Source: Alphaproteobacteria bacterium CG1_02_46_17
GTDB lineage: Bacteria > Pseudomonadota > Alphaproteobacteria > Micavibrionales > Micavibrionaceae
DNA length: 47,502 bases
Direction: 5' to 3'
Assembly (NCBI GenBank): GCA_001871905.1
Contig: MNUG01000031.1
Span: forward strand, 1-47,502
In this document: positions 1 through 9,080 of the stretch, piece by piece
Numbering within the stretch: the stretch's first letter is position 1
How the letters are laid out: the number at the start of each line of letters is the position of its first letter
Notes under the pieces: model-generated
Databases searched by the model: none
What the model was told of the DNA's origin: nothing
The model's input: the letters and a program-made list of their open reading frames with translations, nothing else
Position numbers and translations under genes: made by a program

Positions 1-2085
1 TTTTGAAAAAGCAGAAGCTACCGGAATAGGCGGAGGTGAAAAACTCTCCCGTCGCGGGGATGGATCAAAACCTGACGAATCCCAATGTTGAGATCTTCCC
101 GGTTTATAAAGACCGGATTCAGAAGCCGCTTCGACATGATCTTCAGGCAGTTCATCGATGAAACGGGAGGGCAGAGCATTGACCCAGTTGCCATACATAC
201 GCCGGTTGGCTGCAAAAGAAATGGTGGCCCGTTTTCTAGCACGGGTGATTCCGACATATGCCAGACGGCGTTCTTCTTCTAATCCCTTCAGGCCATTTTC
301 ATCCATGGATTTTTGCGACGGAAATAATCCGTCTTCCCATCCGGGCAAATAGACTTGTTCGAATTCCAGACCTTTGGCCCCGTGCAGAGTCATCAAGGAC
401 ACATAGTCATCCAGCCCTGTTCCAGAATTCTGGGTTTCCATGACGAGCGCCACATGTTCAAGAAAAGTAGGAAGTGATTCAAATTCTTCCATCCCCGCAA
501 TCAATTCTTTGAGGTTTTCAACGCGTCCTTGTGCTTCCGGAGATTTATCCGATTGCCACATGGTCAGATACCCTGATTCATCCAAGATCTGTCCGGCCAG
601 TTCAGTATGTGCCGTTGTCGAAAGCAGAGATCTCCAGCGGTCAAAATCGCTTAAAACCAATCCCAGAGAGGTTGCGGTCTTTCCTTTGAACTGTCCAGCG
701 TCGATCATGCGTTGACCCGATTCAGTCATGCTCAATCCATTGGCGCGCCCATATTCATGGATACTTTTGATACTGGTCGTTCCGATTCCGCGCTTGGGAA
801 CATTGATAATCCGCTCGAGCGCCAGATCATCTGCGGGTTGTACCACCACACGAAAATAAGCGAGCGCGTCCCTGATTTCCTGCCGTTCATAAAAACGTGG
901 GCCCCCAAACACGCGGTAGGGGATTCCCATCTGGATAAAGCGTTCTTCAAATTCGCGCATCTGGAATCCGGCACGAACCAGAACCGCCATTTTCCGCAGA
1001 GGGACTTTCTTCAGCTGTTGGGATTCAATATCCTCGGCAATAAAACGGGCCTCGGCCTCACCGTCCCAAAGACCCTGAACATGAAGCTTGTCACCCTGTT
1101 CTCCATCACACCATAGAGTCTTTCCCAGACGCCCCTGATTGTTGGAAATCACGCCTCCGGCTGCCGCCAATATATGCCCTGTCGAGCGGTAATTTTGTTC
1201 CAGACGAATAATTTTTGCACCCGGAAAATCTTTTTCAAACCGCAGGATATTTCCAACCTCGGCACCACGCCATCCGTAAATAGATTGGTCATCATCCCCA
1301 ACGCAGCAAATATTATTTGACCCCTGAGCCAGTAGGCGCAGCCACATATATTGCGCGACGTTGGTATCTTGATATTCATCCACCATGATATATTTGAAGC
1401 GGCGATGATAATCGGCCAGAATTTGGGCGTGCTGCGGATTGCGCAAAATCCGGATGATATGCAATAGCAGATCACCGAAATCGCACGCATTGACATCTTT
1501 TAAGCGGGATTGGTAGTCCGTATAAATACCCTTCATCTGCCCGTGTGCGACATCGCCAGCATCCTGCGCAGAAACATCATCAGGAGATAAAGCGCGATCT
1601 TTCCAACGATCAATCATCGCCATAACCATTTTAGGCGGGTTTTTCTTGGGATCAATATTGCGCGTTTCCATGATCTGTTTGATAAGCCGTAACGTGTCAT
1701 CCGGATCAAGAATGGTAAAGGAAGACGTCAGACCAACCAGATCAGCATGACGACGCAACATCCGCGCCGCCAGTGCGTGAAAAGTCCCGAGAGCCCACCC
1801 TTCAACCGGCATTCCGCCAAGCAGATGGGAAACACGTTCTTTCATCTCTGTTGCGGCCTTATTGGTAAAGGTTACCGCCAGAATTTGTGAAGGAAACGCA
1901 CGTCCCGTCTGGATCAGATGGGCAAGGCGCGTGGTCAGAACACGGGTCTTGCCTGTGCCTGCCCCAGCCAGAACCAGAACCGGCCCATCCAGCGCCTCAA
2001 CGGCTTGCATCTGGGCATCGTTTAGCCCTTGGAAATAGGGTGGCAAATCGGAGGTCGGAAAGGGGGCTTCTGGTGCGCTCATCAT
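1..2085 (-). CDS. uvrD: UvrD/PcrA-type ATP-dependent DNA helicase, 3' end cut by window edge
   Basis: SF1A DNA helicase that unwinds DNA 3'-5' in repair and replication restart. The minus-strand frame is open for 695 codons from 2085 to the left edge, so the last part is missing. Visible motifs, in order: Walker A AGAGTGKT (about residues 40-47), Walker B MVDEYQDTN, the motif III region GDDDQSIYGWRG, the PcrA/UvrD signature KRGIGTTSI, motif V LHGAKGLEF and motif VI YVGITRAR. The usual family length is 720-800 aa, so only the tail is lost. Upstream in-frame ATGs at 2103 and 2124 are alternative starts; none has a clear Shine-Dalgarno sequence. It is divergent from lolA. Whether it is UvrD or PcrA cannot be settled here; the symbol is a family-level label. 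Confidence 0.93.
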   Translation of the reverse strand, partial: MMSAPEAPFPTSDLPPYFQGLNDAQMQAVEALDGPVLVLAGAGTGKTRVLTTRLAHLIQTGRAFPSQILAVTFTNKAATEMKERVSHLLGGMPVEGWALGTFHALAARMLRRHADLVGLTSSFTILDPDDTLRLIKQIMETRNIDPKKNPPKMVMAMIDRWKDRALSPDDVSAQDAGDVAHGQMKGIYTDYQSRLKDVNACDFGDLLLHIIRILRNPQHAQILADYHRRFKYIMVDEYQDTNVAQYMWLRLLAQGSNNICCVGDDDQSIYGWRGAEVGNILRFEKDFPGAKIIRLEQNYRSTGHILAAAGGVISNNQGRLGKTLWCDGEQGDKLHVQGLWDGEAEARFIAEDIESQQLKKVPLRKMAVLVRAGFQMREFEERFIQMGIPYRVFGGPRFYERQEIRDALAYFRVVVQPADDLALERIINVPKRGIGTTSIKSIHEYGRANGLSMTESGQRMIDAGQFKGKTATSLGLVLSDFDRWRSLLSTTAHTELAGQILDESGYLTMWQSDKSPEAQGRVENLKELIAGMEEFESLPTFLEHVALVMETQNSGTGLDDYVSLMTLHGAKGLEFEQVYLPGWEDGLFPSQKSMDENGLKGLEEERRLAYVGITRARKRATISFAANRRMYGNWVNALPSRFIDELPEDHVEAASESGLYKPGRSQHWDSSGFDPSPRRESFSPPPIPVASAFSK

Positions 2086-2215
2086 GAAGGAGAGAATAGG
2101 CATTTTCAGGTGAATTGCAATCATATGAGAAGGAAAAGCCGTAAGAAAAGTGGGGGGAGACTTTCCCTTTGATACGTTTTAGGCTAAGTAAGTACACATC
2201 AACCACGAGGAAAAA

Positions 2216-2839
2216 ATGGTTCAAATCCGTAAAATTGCCCTGATGCTCCTGATGCTGCTGGCTTTGCCGTCTATGGCACAAGCAGCCCAACCCGTCGAAG
2301 TCCAGAAAGCAGAAGCCTATTTCGCGGGGCTGAAAACAGCGCAGGCCAGATTTGTCCAGACCTCGGCAGATGGACGTCAGATGCGTGGCTCATTCTACCT
2401 CTCGCGTCCGGGGAAACTGCGGTTCCAATATGACTCGCCCAATGACGATTTTGTCGTGGCAGACGGGCTGTTCATCTATTTTTATGATGCCCAGATGAAA
2501 CAACAAACCAACGCGCCAATCTCTCAGACATTGGCAGATTTTCTGCTGCGTAAGGATTTGAAATTGAGCGGTGATCTTAAAGTGACAAAAATCATGCGCT
2601 CTGCCGACTTGATCCAGATATATCTAACCCAAAAGGAGTCATCGGAATCAGGGACTTTGGTCCTTGGTTTTAGCGAAGATGCCAATGGCAATTTCGAACT
2701 GAAAAAATGGCGGATCATAGATTCGCTGGGGAATATCACCGAAACAGAACTGTTTAATATCAAAACAGGCATCAAATTCAAAAATTCTGCAGCTCTGTTC
2801 TCCTACCATGATCCGGATCGCAAAGGCTTTAATAAGTAG
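2216..2839 (+). CDS. lolA: outer-membrane lipoprotein carrier protein LolA family
   Basis: Periplasmic chaperone that carries lipoproteins from the LolCDE transporter to the outer membrane. The 207-aa protein begins with a signal peptide (hydrophobic residues 7-19, cleavage near MAQA|A at residue 23-24). The mature part has the LolA pattern: an early TAQARFVQ segment, RGSFYLSRPGKLRFQY, VVADG, and a strand-rich remainder. A ribosome binding site GAGGAAAA lies just before the ATG. It is divergent from the helicase and convergent with rmuC, only 5 bases apart. Length and motif order match the family. The product is probably essential for the outer membrane. Confidence 0.9.
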   Translation: MVQIRKIALMLLMLLALPSMAQAAQPVEVQKAEAYFAGLKTAQARFVQTSADGRQMRGSFYLSRPGKLRFQYDSPNDDFVVADGLFIYFYDAQMKQQTNAPISQTLADFLLRKDLKLSGDLKVTKIMRSADLIQIYLTQKESSESGTLVLGFSEDANGNFELKKWRIIDSLGNITETELFNIKTGIKFKNSAALFSYHDPDRKGFNK

Positions 2840-2844
2840 GATAG

Positions 2845-4083
2845 CTATTCCAAGCGCGATTTTAGCTCAATCAGGTCGGTGACATTATCCGGATCGACGA
2901 ACGTATTTTGTAACTCCGGAGAAGAGATCATCCGTGTACTGGATTCAATTTGTCCGGCATCGGGCAAATCTTTCCCGCCGGTTGGAACTTGCAAATCCTT
3001 GAATTTGCGCAAGGTCGGCAGAACAGAAGAATCGAGAGACCCCACAGCCTTGTTATAATTCTCGACCGAACTGGTCAGGCTTCGCCCCAGTTTGCTCATA
3101 TGGTCACCAAAGACAGCCACACGGCGATAAAGTTCAGATCCAAGTGTTGCCACTGTTTTGGCTTCTTCGGCAATTTTTTGCTGTTGCCAGCCATACATCA
3201 CAACACGCAACAAGCCCATGATGGTCGTGGGAGAGGCCAGAATAATATTGGCGCGTGAGGCTTCCTCCAGCAAAGATTGATCTTGGGATACCGCCAGAGA
3301 ATAAAGGCTTTCAGAAGGTAAGAACATCACAACAAATTCGGGAGAGTCAAATTGGCGCCAGTAATCTTTTTGGGACAGCGCTTTCAAATGATCCCGCACT
3401 TTTTGCCGGAAATGGATCAGGGAACTTTCCTGTTCTGCCGTTCCATTCTCGTCCATCATTTGCCAATACGGATCAAGTGGTGTTTTTACATCAATGACAA
3501 TCTGGACACCATTAGGCAGCGTTACAATGAAGTCCGGTTTTTGAGTGACCCCATCCGCAATCACGGCTTTTTGGGTGGTGTAATGAATGCCTTCGACAAA
3601 TCCGATCAGTTCAAAAGTCCGCTGTAACTGCATTTCACCCCAACGACCGCGTGCAGTCGGGTTGCGCAGAACTTGAACCAGACTTTGGGTTTGTTCGCGT
3701 AAATAGCGTTGATCTTCGGAGAAATTTTTGAGCTGTGCCTCAAGCCCCGCACCGGCTTTGCCCAGAGTTTCGATTTTTAATTCCATATCCTTGAGGCTTT
3801 TGCCAATCGGATCAACCAGATCGGATATTGATTTTTGGCGCCGTTCCAGATCAAAAGATCCTTCCATTTGCGCTTGTTTCAATTTTTCTTGCGCCAATTG
3901 TAAAAACTGGTCTTGTGATTTTCGTAAAGAATCTTGGGCCATCTCGTCAAAAACGCGGGTCATTTGCTCTTCCGCCAGACGGGCGCGGGCGATTTTTGGC
4001 CACAGAGCAGCAAACAGGATCAGCATTCCGCCGACAAATCCCAATACCAACGATAAAAGATCAAGTGTAAATCCGATTGCCAT
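2845..4083 (-). CDS. rmuC: DNA recombination protein RmuC
   Basis: RmuC family, linked in E. coli to limiting DNA inversions at short repeats; it carries a PD-(D/E)XK nuclease-like fold. The protein (412 aa from the ATG at 4083) has one N-terminal membrane segment (about residues 4-27), a long predicted coiled coil rich in Glu/Lys/Gln (about 30-140), and then the RmuC core: ARGRWGEMQLQR, the DFIVTLPNG strand, IVIDVKTPLDPY, EFVVMFLPSES and ASPTTIMGLLR. The open frame extends to a TTG at 4089, but an AAGG seven bases before the ATG favours 4083. It is divergent from the pilin-like gene at 4134. Confidence 0.93.
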   Translation of the reverse strand: MAIGFTLDLLSLVLGFVGGMLILFAALWPKIARARLAEEQMTRVFDEMAQDSLRKSQDQFLQLAQEKLKQAQMEGSFDLERRQKSISDLVDPIGKSLKDMELKIETLGKAGAGLEAQLKNFSEDQRYLREQTQSLVQVLRNPTARGRWGEMQLQRTFELIGFVEGIHYTTQKAVIADGVTQKPDFIVTLPNGVQIVIDVKTPLDPYWQMMDENGTAEQESSLIHFRQKVRDHLKALSQKDYWRQFDSPEFVVMFLPSESLYSLAVSQDQSLLEEASRANIILASPTTIMGLLRVVMYGWQQQKIAEEAKTVATLGSELYRRVAVFGDHMSKLGRSLTSSVENYNKAVGSLDSSVLPTLRKFKDLQVPTGGKDLPDAGQIESSTRMISSPELQNTFVDPDNVTDLIELKSRLE

Positions 4084-4133
4084 AGCCAAACCTTACCATT
4101 CCACAAACTTTCAAGCCATGTTAAACTATCTCT

Positions 4134-4826
4134 ATGAACACGCAAAATGGAAATGCCTTTCTCTATATTCTGATCGCCGTTATTTTATTCGGGGTTTTGA
4201 CGTTCACCTTGTCAAAATCAGGGAATCAGGATGATTCGATCGACGAACTGGACACAGGAAGAGTCAGTATCGCGGCTAATGAAATACTGGCCTATGCGAC
4301 CTCTTCATCCAATTCCATTACCCAGATGCAAGCGTCTTCTATCACCAATGACAAGCTGGATTTTATGTTGCCCAGTGATACGGATTTTAATAATGACACG
4401 GCGCTTCGCCCGAATATGTACAAGGTTTTTCACCCGGCGGGCGGCGGGCTGAATTATAAGACCCTGCCCAAGCAGGCTATTGAGGATGATGGGTCTGCAC
4501 CCGATCCGGGCTATTACATAGGCCGCTTTAATTCTGTAGAATGGACGCCTTCTGTCACGCCCGATATTTTGTTTGTTGCTTATGAGCTGACAAAGACTGT
4601 TTGTGAAAGCTTAAATACCAAGCTGGTAGGAGATTCGACAATTCCGGCAGTGACGGGGGAAACATCAGAAAATTTATTCATTGATGACCAGTTACATAGC
4701 GGAACCAATGCAGATTTCAATATTTCAAATTGTGCTGTCTGCGAAGAAAAACCAGCTCTTTGTATCAGCGTATCTCATGGTATTGACGACAAATACATCT
4801 TCTATTCTATTTTGGAAGCTGAATAA
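4134..4826 (+). CDS. uncharacterised membrane-anchored protein with pilin-like N-terminus
   Basis: I do not recognise a named family. The 230-aa protein starts with a short polar stretch (NTQNGNA) followed by one hydrophobic segment (about residues 8-27, ending LTFTLSKSG) and then a long extracytoplasmic-looking domain. The layout resembles type IV pilin or pseudopilin-like proteins, with a Gly before the hydrophobic helix (G6-N-A-F), but no Glu stands at position +5. The C-terminal domain has four cysteines, three of them in NCAVCEEKPALC, which could form a disulfide-closed loop as in many pilins. It is convergent with engB, 4 bases apart. No other pilus genes are visible nearby. The coding call is sound; the function is unknown. 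Confidence 0.75.
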   Translation: MNTQNGNAFLYILIAVILFGVLTFTLSKSGNQDDSIDELDTGRVSIAANEILAYATSSSNSITQMQASSITNDKLDFMLPSDTDFNNDTALRPNMYKVFHPAGGGLNYKTLPKQAIEDDGSAPDPGYYIGRFNSVEWTPSVTPDILFVAYELTKTVCESLNTKLVGDSTIPAVTGETSENLFIDDQLHSGTNADFNISNCAVCEEKPALCISVSHGIDDKYIFYSILEAE

Positions 4827-4830
4827 TATT

Positions 4831-5445
4831 TCAGACCAGGCCAAGGATCATATGTTGCAGGTCTTCGATCCCTTGCTTTTTCCATGAGCTGACAGGAAAG
4901 CTTTCAGGAAAAGCCGCAGGGTGCTTGATCAACTTTTCTTCGACTTGAGCTTTGGTGCTGTCCAGATCTGATTTTTTTGGTTCATCCGATTTGGTTAGAA
5001 TAATACGGTACGAAACAGCAGCCTGATCGAGCATATCCATCATCTCGATGTCATTGTCTTTAAGACCGTGACGGCTGTCGATCAGCAAAAAAACCACCCG
5101 CAAATTCGGACGACCTTTCAGATAATCGCGGAGCACCTGATTCCAGTTATTTTTGAGCTTTTTGGAGACTTTGGCATATCCGTAACCCGGCATATCCACC
5201 AGCCAGAAATGCTCACCGACTTCAAAAAAATTGAGCTGTTGGGTGCGCCCCGGCGTGTGGGACACATGGGCAATTTTTCGCCCCATCAGCGCATTGATTA
5301 ACGATGACTTTCCAACATTGGATCTACCCGCAAAGGCAATCTCCGGAATTTGGCTCGGGGGCAACTGGTACAGATCGGCAATCCCCAGACGAAAGTCGCA
5401 GGGGCCACCGAAAACCTTACGGATAATGGGGTCAGAGCTTGTCAA
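4831..5445 (-). CDS. engB: ribosome biogenesis GTPase EngB (YihA/YsxC)
   Basis: Small GTPase needed for late assembly of the large ribosomal subunit. The 204-aa protein has G1 GRSNVGKSS (residues 40-48), a G2 region with the family TPGRTQ, G3 DMPGYG, and G4 TKSDE. It is the last gene of the rpmH-rnpA-yidD-yidC-engB run, starting 2 bases after the yidC stop. The start is a TTG at 5445 with AAGG about seven bases upstream inside the end of yidC. That spacing and the conserved order suggest co-transcription and coupled translation. Confidence 0.95.
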   Translation of the reverse strand: MTSSDPIIRKVFGGPCDFRLGIADLYQLPPSQIPEIAFAGRSNVGKSSLINALMGRKIAHVSHTPGRTQQLNFFEVGEHFWLVDMPGYGYAKVSKKLKNNWNQVLRDYLKGRPNLRVVFLLIDSRHGLKDNDIEMMDMLDQAAVSYRIILTKSDEPKKSDLDSTKAQVEEKLIKHPAAFPESFPVSSWKKQGIEDLQHMILGLV

Positions 5446-5447
5446 AA

Positions 5448-7331
5448 TCAGACCTTTTCTTCGGCAGGTTTTTGGTCGTTCTCTAAATCTTTTTTAACTG
5501 CTTCAAGCGCCTTTTCGGTCTCTTGTTTATGAGAGTCGTGGTGAGCACGTGAAGCGTCAGGAGAGAACAGATAAATCGGTACACCCATCGAGCGCATAAT
5601 CAACGCCTGTTGAAGAACAGAAAGCATATTCGAGAATGCCCAGTAAATAACCAGACCGGATGCAAAATGCGAGAGCATATAGGTCATGATCCATGGCATG
5701 TAATTGGCGATATCGCGCTGGATCTGGTCTTGGGGTGGTGGGTTGAAATGTTTCTGGATCAAAAGCATGACCAGCATCACCAGCGACCATGGCCCGATAT
5801 AAAGAATGCTAGGGACATCATAGGGCAGTAATCCGAACAGGTTGAAAACAGACACAGGGTCTATGGCTGAAAGATCGTGAATCCATCCAAAGAATGGTGC
5901 ATGACGCATTTCAACCGCAATGGTAATCACTTTATAGACAGCAAAGAAAATTGGAATCTGCAACAACAGCGGGAAACATCCGGCCATTGGATTGACCTTT
6001 TCTGTTTCATACAGCTTGACCAGTTCTTGTTGCATACGCGCCTTATCTGACCCATAGCGTGCCTTGATTTCTGCCATTTTGGGAGAGACCTTACGCAAGG
6101 CAGCAAAAGAACGGTATGATTTGCTGGCCAGTGGATAGACCAAAGCGCGAACCGCGAAAGTCAGAAGGATAATGGCAACACCAAAATTTCCCACCAGACT
6201 GTTGAAGAAAATCAAAGCAATATAAAGAGGTTTGGTCAGGAAATAGAGGACACCAAAATCAACAGCGAGATCAAAATGTTTGATCTGCAGAGTGTCCTGA
6301 TAATCATTGATCAAGGAAAGTTTTTTAGCTCCAATAAAGATGTGACTGGCGTCTTCAACAGAGTCTTTTGCTGGAACCACAATCTCGTCACCCCGCACAT
6401 CCATTTGGTATAAGGAAAGATCAGGATCTTTTTTATTGGGAACCATTTGGAAACGATAGGTATGCATGGACATCTGTTGCGGGATAACAGCCGATAGCCA
6501 GTATTTCTCACCAAACCCGATCCAGCCATTCAAAGCACTGAAGGTCTGGACAGGTTCATCAGATAAATCATTATAGGAAATTTCATGCATATCATCGCCC
6601 ACATAGCCGAGAGGCCCTTCATAGCCGACACTTTGGGTGAAATCTTTGGGGATGCCTCGACGTGCAACCGACAGGTATGGATACAGGCTGACGTCCTTAT
6701 CTGTTGTGTTGATCACACGTTGGGTCAACCCGAACATGAAATGGTCGTCAACAGTATAGGTACGCTCGAACGTCAGGCCTGCGCCATTTGACCATGTCAG
6801 GGTGACAGGATTGGCAGGGGACAGAGGAGAATCATTGCCCTTGACAGACCAGATAGTCTCCGCGCTTGGTGTTGGAACAGAAGAATCTTTGGCCAACCAT
6901 CCGCTCTCTGTGTAATGGGCGCCTTCCGATCCGGATGGCGACATCAGAATAACGTGATCAGTATTCTCAAGGTCAGTATAGAAATTTTTGAGGACAATAT
7001 CATCAAGACGTCCACCTTTTAGGGACAACGATCCTTTGATCTCCGGAGTATCAATAGCCAGCCGTTTGCTTTCTGTTAAACGCTCCGCACGCGGCAAAAT
7101 TGCGTCGGCATTTTTCACTGTGGCCACGGCAACCAGATTCGCTTCTGGAGCTTGTTTGGCCAGTTGGGCTTCTCTGATAGCGTCCACTCTGGGGGCCAGA
7201 ACAAAATGGTCAAAGGCAAACCATATGGCCAGCGAAGCCACGACAAAGATCAAAAGATTACGTTTGTCTTTTGGATGCATCCCTTGTTTGGGAGATCCGG
7301 GTGGCTGTGGGGGGGTCAGGGGAGATGTCAT
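5448..7331 (-). CDS. yidC: membrane protein insertase YidC
   Basis: Inner-membrane insertase (Oxa1/Alb3 family) that works with SecYEG or alone. The 627-aa length fits Gram-negative YidC. It has an N-terminal membrane helix (about residues 27-45), a large periplasmic beta-sandwich domain (about 50-370), and a C-terminal five-helix insertase core starting near FGVLYFLTKPLYIAL, including NFGVAIILLTFAVRALVYPL and NPMAGCFPLLLQIPIFFAVY. A charged tail (EKALEAVKKDLEND) follows. The start ATG overlaps the yidD stop by 4 bases (ATGA), so translation is likely coupled. Confidence 0.97.
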   Translation of the reverse strand: MTSPLTPPQPPGSPKQGMHPKDKRNLLIFVVASLAIWFAFDHFVLAPRVDAIREAQLAKQAPEANLVAVATVKNADAILPRAERLTESKRLAIDTPEIKGSLSLKGGRLDDIVLKNFYTDLENTDHVILMSPSGSEGAHYTESGWLAKDSSVPTPSAETIWSVKGNDSPLSPANPVTLTWSNGAGLTFERTYTVDDHFMFGLTQRVINTTDKDVSLYPYLSVARRGIPKDFTQSVGYEGPLGYVGDDMHEISYNDLSDEPVQTFSALNGWIGFGEKYWLSAVIPQQMSMHTYRFQMVPNKKDPDLSLYQMDVRGDEIVVPAKDSVEDASHIFIGAKKLSLINDYQDTLQIKHFDLAVDFGVLYFLTKPLYIALIFFNSLVGNFGVAIILLTFAVRALVYPLASKSYRSFAALRKVSPKMAEIKARYGSDKARMQQELVKLYETEKVNPMAGCFPLLLQIPIFFAVYKVITIAVEMRHAPFFGWIHDLSAIDPVSVFNLFGLLPYDVPSILYIGPWSLVMLVMLLIQKHFNPPPQDQIQRDIANYMPWIMTYMLSHFASGLVIYWAFSNMLSVLQQALIMRSMGVPIYLFSPDASRAHHDSHKQETEKALEAVKKDLENDQKPAEEKV

Positions 7332-7684
7332 CTCTCTTTTTGCTCCGTACTGGTGGTTATGTCTTCTTGACGTTTTTGATTAGGATTGGCCTCGTTATAA
7401 CGGAAAGGACGCAACCACGCAAATCCTGTATTTGCGGTATCTGGTTCTGGCTTCTTTGGGGGAACAGGATCATTCCACGGCCCACGTCCCCATGGCGCAC
7501 ACCGGACAATTCGCCACAGAGTGAGAACCAGCCCTTTGAAAAATCCATGGGTCAGAAAAGCCTCTTCGGCATAATGGGAACAGGTGGGATGAAACCGGCA
7601 TTGGTTTCCCATCCATGGTGATAGAATCAAGCGATAGAGCCGGATAAAACCTAAAGCCAGATAGGTCAGAGGGTTACGAAACAT
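7328..7684 (-). CDS. yidD: membrane protein insertion efficiency factor YidD
   Basis: Small membrane-associated protein that helps YidC-dependent insertion. It is 118 aa, somewhat longer than the usual 70-85 because of a polar C-terminal tail after about residue 75. Diagnostic segments are YRLILSPWMGNQCRFHPTCS, HYAEEAF and GLVLTLWRIVRCAPW, with the conserved Cys residues. It overlaps rnpA by 11 bases and yidC by 4 bases, the classic gene order. The extended tail (PPKKPEPDTANTG onward) has no recognised function. Confidence 0.94.
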   Translation of the reverse strand: MFRNPLTYLALGFIRLYRLILSPWMGNQCRFHPTCSHYAEEAFLTHGFFKGLVLTLWRIVRCAPWGRGPWNDPVPPKKPEPDTANTGFAWLRPFRYNEANPNQKRQEDITTSTEQKER

Positions 7685-8051
7685 CTTTGAGCAAATCCAG
7701 TCGTTTCAAACACCAGACCATATCACGCCGCAGCTCTTCGATACCCAGTGTCGGCGCATCTTTACGCGCTACAACCATATAATCCATGCCTGATTTGGCG
7801 TGGTGGGGTAGAATTTCAAGCGCAACAGCCCGCAATCTGCGCCGCATCCGGTTGCGAAGAACCGCTGATTTGGCTGTCTTCTTGCTGGCAATGATGCAAA
7901 AGCCGAGTTGTTCGGAAGGAGTGGTGGCCTGCATTGCCTGCAAGGCAAAGCCTTTGGAGACCCAGCGGATTTTGGTCTTACGCAAGGAATCAAAAGCCGC
8001 CTGTTGAGTCAGGCGGCTGGTGGCTTTTATGTCGTCTTTGGTGGCGTGCAT
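7674..8051 (-). CDS. rnpA: ribonuclease P protein component
   Basis: Protein subunit of RNase P, which removes 5' leaders from pre-tRNAs together with the catalytic RNA. The family signature RNRMRRRLR is present, preceded by GFCIIASKKTAKSAV, and LRRDMVWCLKRL lies in the C-terminal helix. It is about 125 aa from the ATG at 8051; a TTG at 8057 is an alternative start and neither has a clear ribosome binding site. It lies 56 bases after rpmH and overlaps yidD. The usual rpmH-rnpA pairing supports the call. Confidence 0.95.
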   Translation of the reverse strand: MHATKDDIKATSRLTQQAAFDSLRKTKIRWVSKGFALQAMQATTPSEQLGFCIIASKKTAKSAVLRNRMRRRLRAVALEILPHHAKSGMDYMVVARKDAPTLGIEELRRDMVWCLKRLDLLKDVS

Positions 8052-8107
8052 TTCCAAAATCCATTTAGAAAGCTAACCCCGCAGCCTAAGCCGCAAGGGG
8101 ACGCCAA

Positions 8108-8245
8108 TTAGGCGCTCAGAACTTTACGTCCTTTTGCGCGGCGGCGGGACAACACTTGTGCTCCATCAGCGGTAGCCATACGGGAGCGGAACCCGTGGCG
8201 ACGCTTGCGAACCAGTCTGCTAGGTTGGTAAGTACGTTTTGTCAT
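8108..8245 (-). CDS. rpmH: 50S ribosomal protein L34
   Basis: Small basic large-subunit protein, 45 aa. Reading the minus strand gives [18 protein letters not shown] at the start and [12 protein letters not shown] at the end, the full L34 pattern. A good Shine-Dalgarno sequence (CTGGAGA) lies 5-6 bases upstream of the ATG. It is the first gene of the operon that continues with rnpA, yidD, yidC and engB. It is too short for many gene callers. Confidence 0.97.
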   Translation of the reverse strand: MTKRTYQPSRLVRKRRHGFRSRMATADGAQVLSRRRAKGRKVLSA

Positions 8246-8338
8246 AATATTCTCCAGAAACTTTCTGCGTTACTTAAAATCTCAATTTTGAATTCGAAGG
8301 GAAGTCTATAGAGAATATGGCACAAAGAGTCAACGAAC

Positions 8339-8347
8339 TTATCCACA
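8339..8347 (+). promoter_or_regulatory. consensus DnaA box upstream of rpmH
   Basis: TTATCCACA is an exact match to the DnaA 9-mer consensus. It sits in the 214-base divergent intergenic region between rpmH and the gene at 8460. A near match, TTATCCAAA, lies on the same strand at 8433-8441. The region between is AT-rich with A and T runs. It may be a DnaA-controlled promoter element or part of an origin. Confidence 0.5.
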
Positions 8348-8459
8348 AAACAGCCATAAATGCATTTCCTGTCCTAAAAACCCAAAAAACTCTTTTCTTT
8401 TCATAGTGCTTCGCTTATTTTATCGGCTGGATTTATCCAAAACCTCTTAAGGATTTTCA

Positions 8460-9080
8460 ATGTACGAAGACAATAACTGGAACCCTGTTCTCGGGGAAGA
8501 GCTGGAAGGCTTCATCTCGCAAGTCAACCCGATTGATGGCAAATATCAGGCCAATGCAGCGACAACCGAAGTGGCGTGGCGTGCTTTGCCATTCTACGAG
8601 AACGTCGTCATGATACGTCTGAAAGATCGCAGTTGGGGAAAACCTCGTCTGGCGGTCTATTTTCTAGCCGATCAGGGAACCCTATATCGCCTGAACGGGA
8701 CATCTCCCCCCATCCACGAAGTCAATGCCAAGGCACCGATTGTTGTGACGGAAGAAAATGTTCTCGATTATCTGCGCTTTTTCTGCTTTTTCGTTCGTGG
8801 TGAAGAAGGCCCGTTCCTGATCGCTGAAAGCATGGAAGATTCGTATATTCCACAAATTACGGATGATAAGACCCGTACCGTAATCGAGGGAACCGTTCGT
8901 CCAGCAAGCTATGATGGCCGCAACGAACAGGGATATTTCCTGTGTGATGCTGTGGTGTTTTACTCCAACGCACTCTTTATTGCGAACTTTGCTGTGCAAC
9001 CTTCCGGTATGATCGAAATGCTCTCAGATGAGCCGATTGCTGCTGATCTGCCGGTTAAAGTTGATGCACCTGTGAACTAG
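8460..9080 (+). CDS. conserved alphaproteobacterial protein of unknown function
   Basis: A soluble protein of 206 aa, without signal peptide or membrane segment. I recall similar sequences from other alphaproteobacteria but no assigned role. Striking segments that look conserved are EVAWRALPFYENVV, NGTSPPIHEVN and YLRFFCFFVRGEEGPF. The aromatic-rich stretch at about residues 105-120 suggests a buried core strand. The ribosome binding site AAGGA lies 6 bases before the ATG. It is divergent from rpmH and convergent with the aminotransferase, with a shared hairpin between. Coding is clear; function unknown. Confidence 0.85.
   Translation: MYEDNNWNPVLGEELEGFISQVNPIDGKYQANAATTEVAWRALPFYENVVMIRLKDRSWGKPRLAVYFLADQGTLYRLNGTSPPIHEVNAKAPIVVTEENVLDYLRFFCFFVRGEEGPFLIAESMEDSYIPQITDDKTRTVIEGTVRPASYDGRNEQGYFLCDAVVFYSNALFIANFAVQPSGMIEMLSDEPIAADLPVKVDAPVN

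Noticed and set aside
1-2085. Apparently no long complete reading frame on the minus strand here, suggesting a broken helicase
   Set aside because: The frame is open without stops for 695 codons to the window edge and has all motifs in order; the gene is only cut by the edge.
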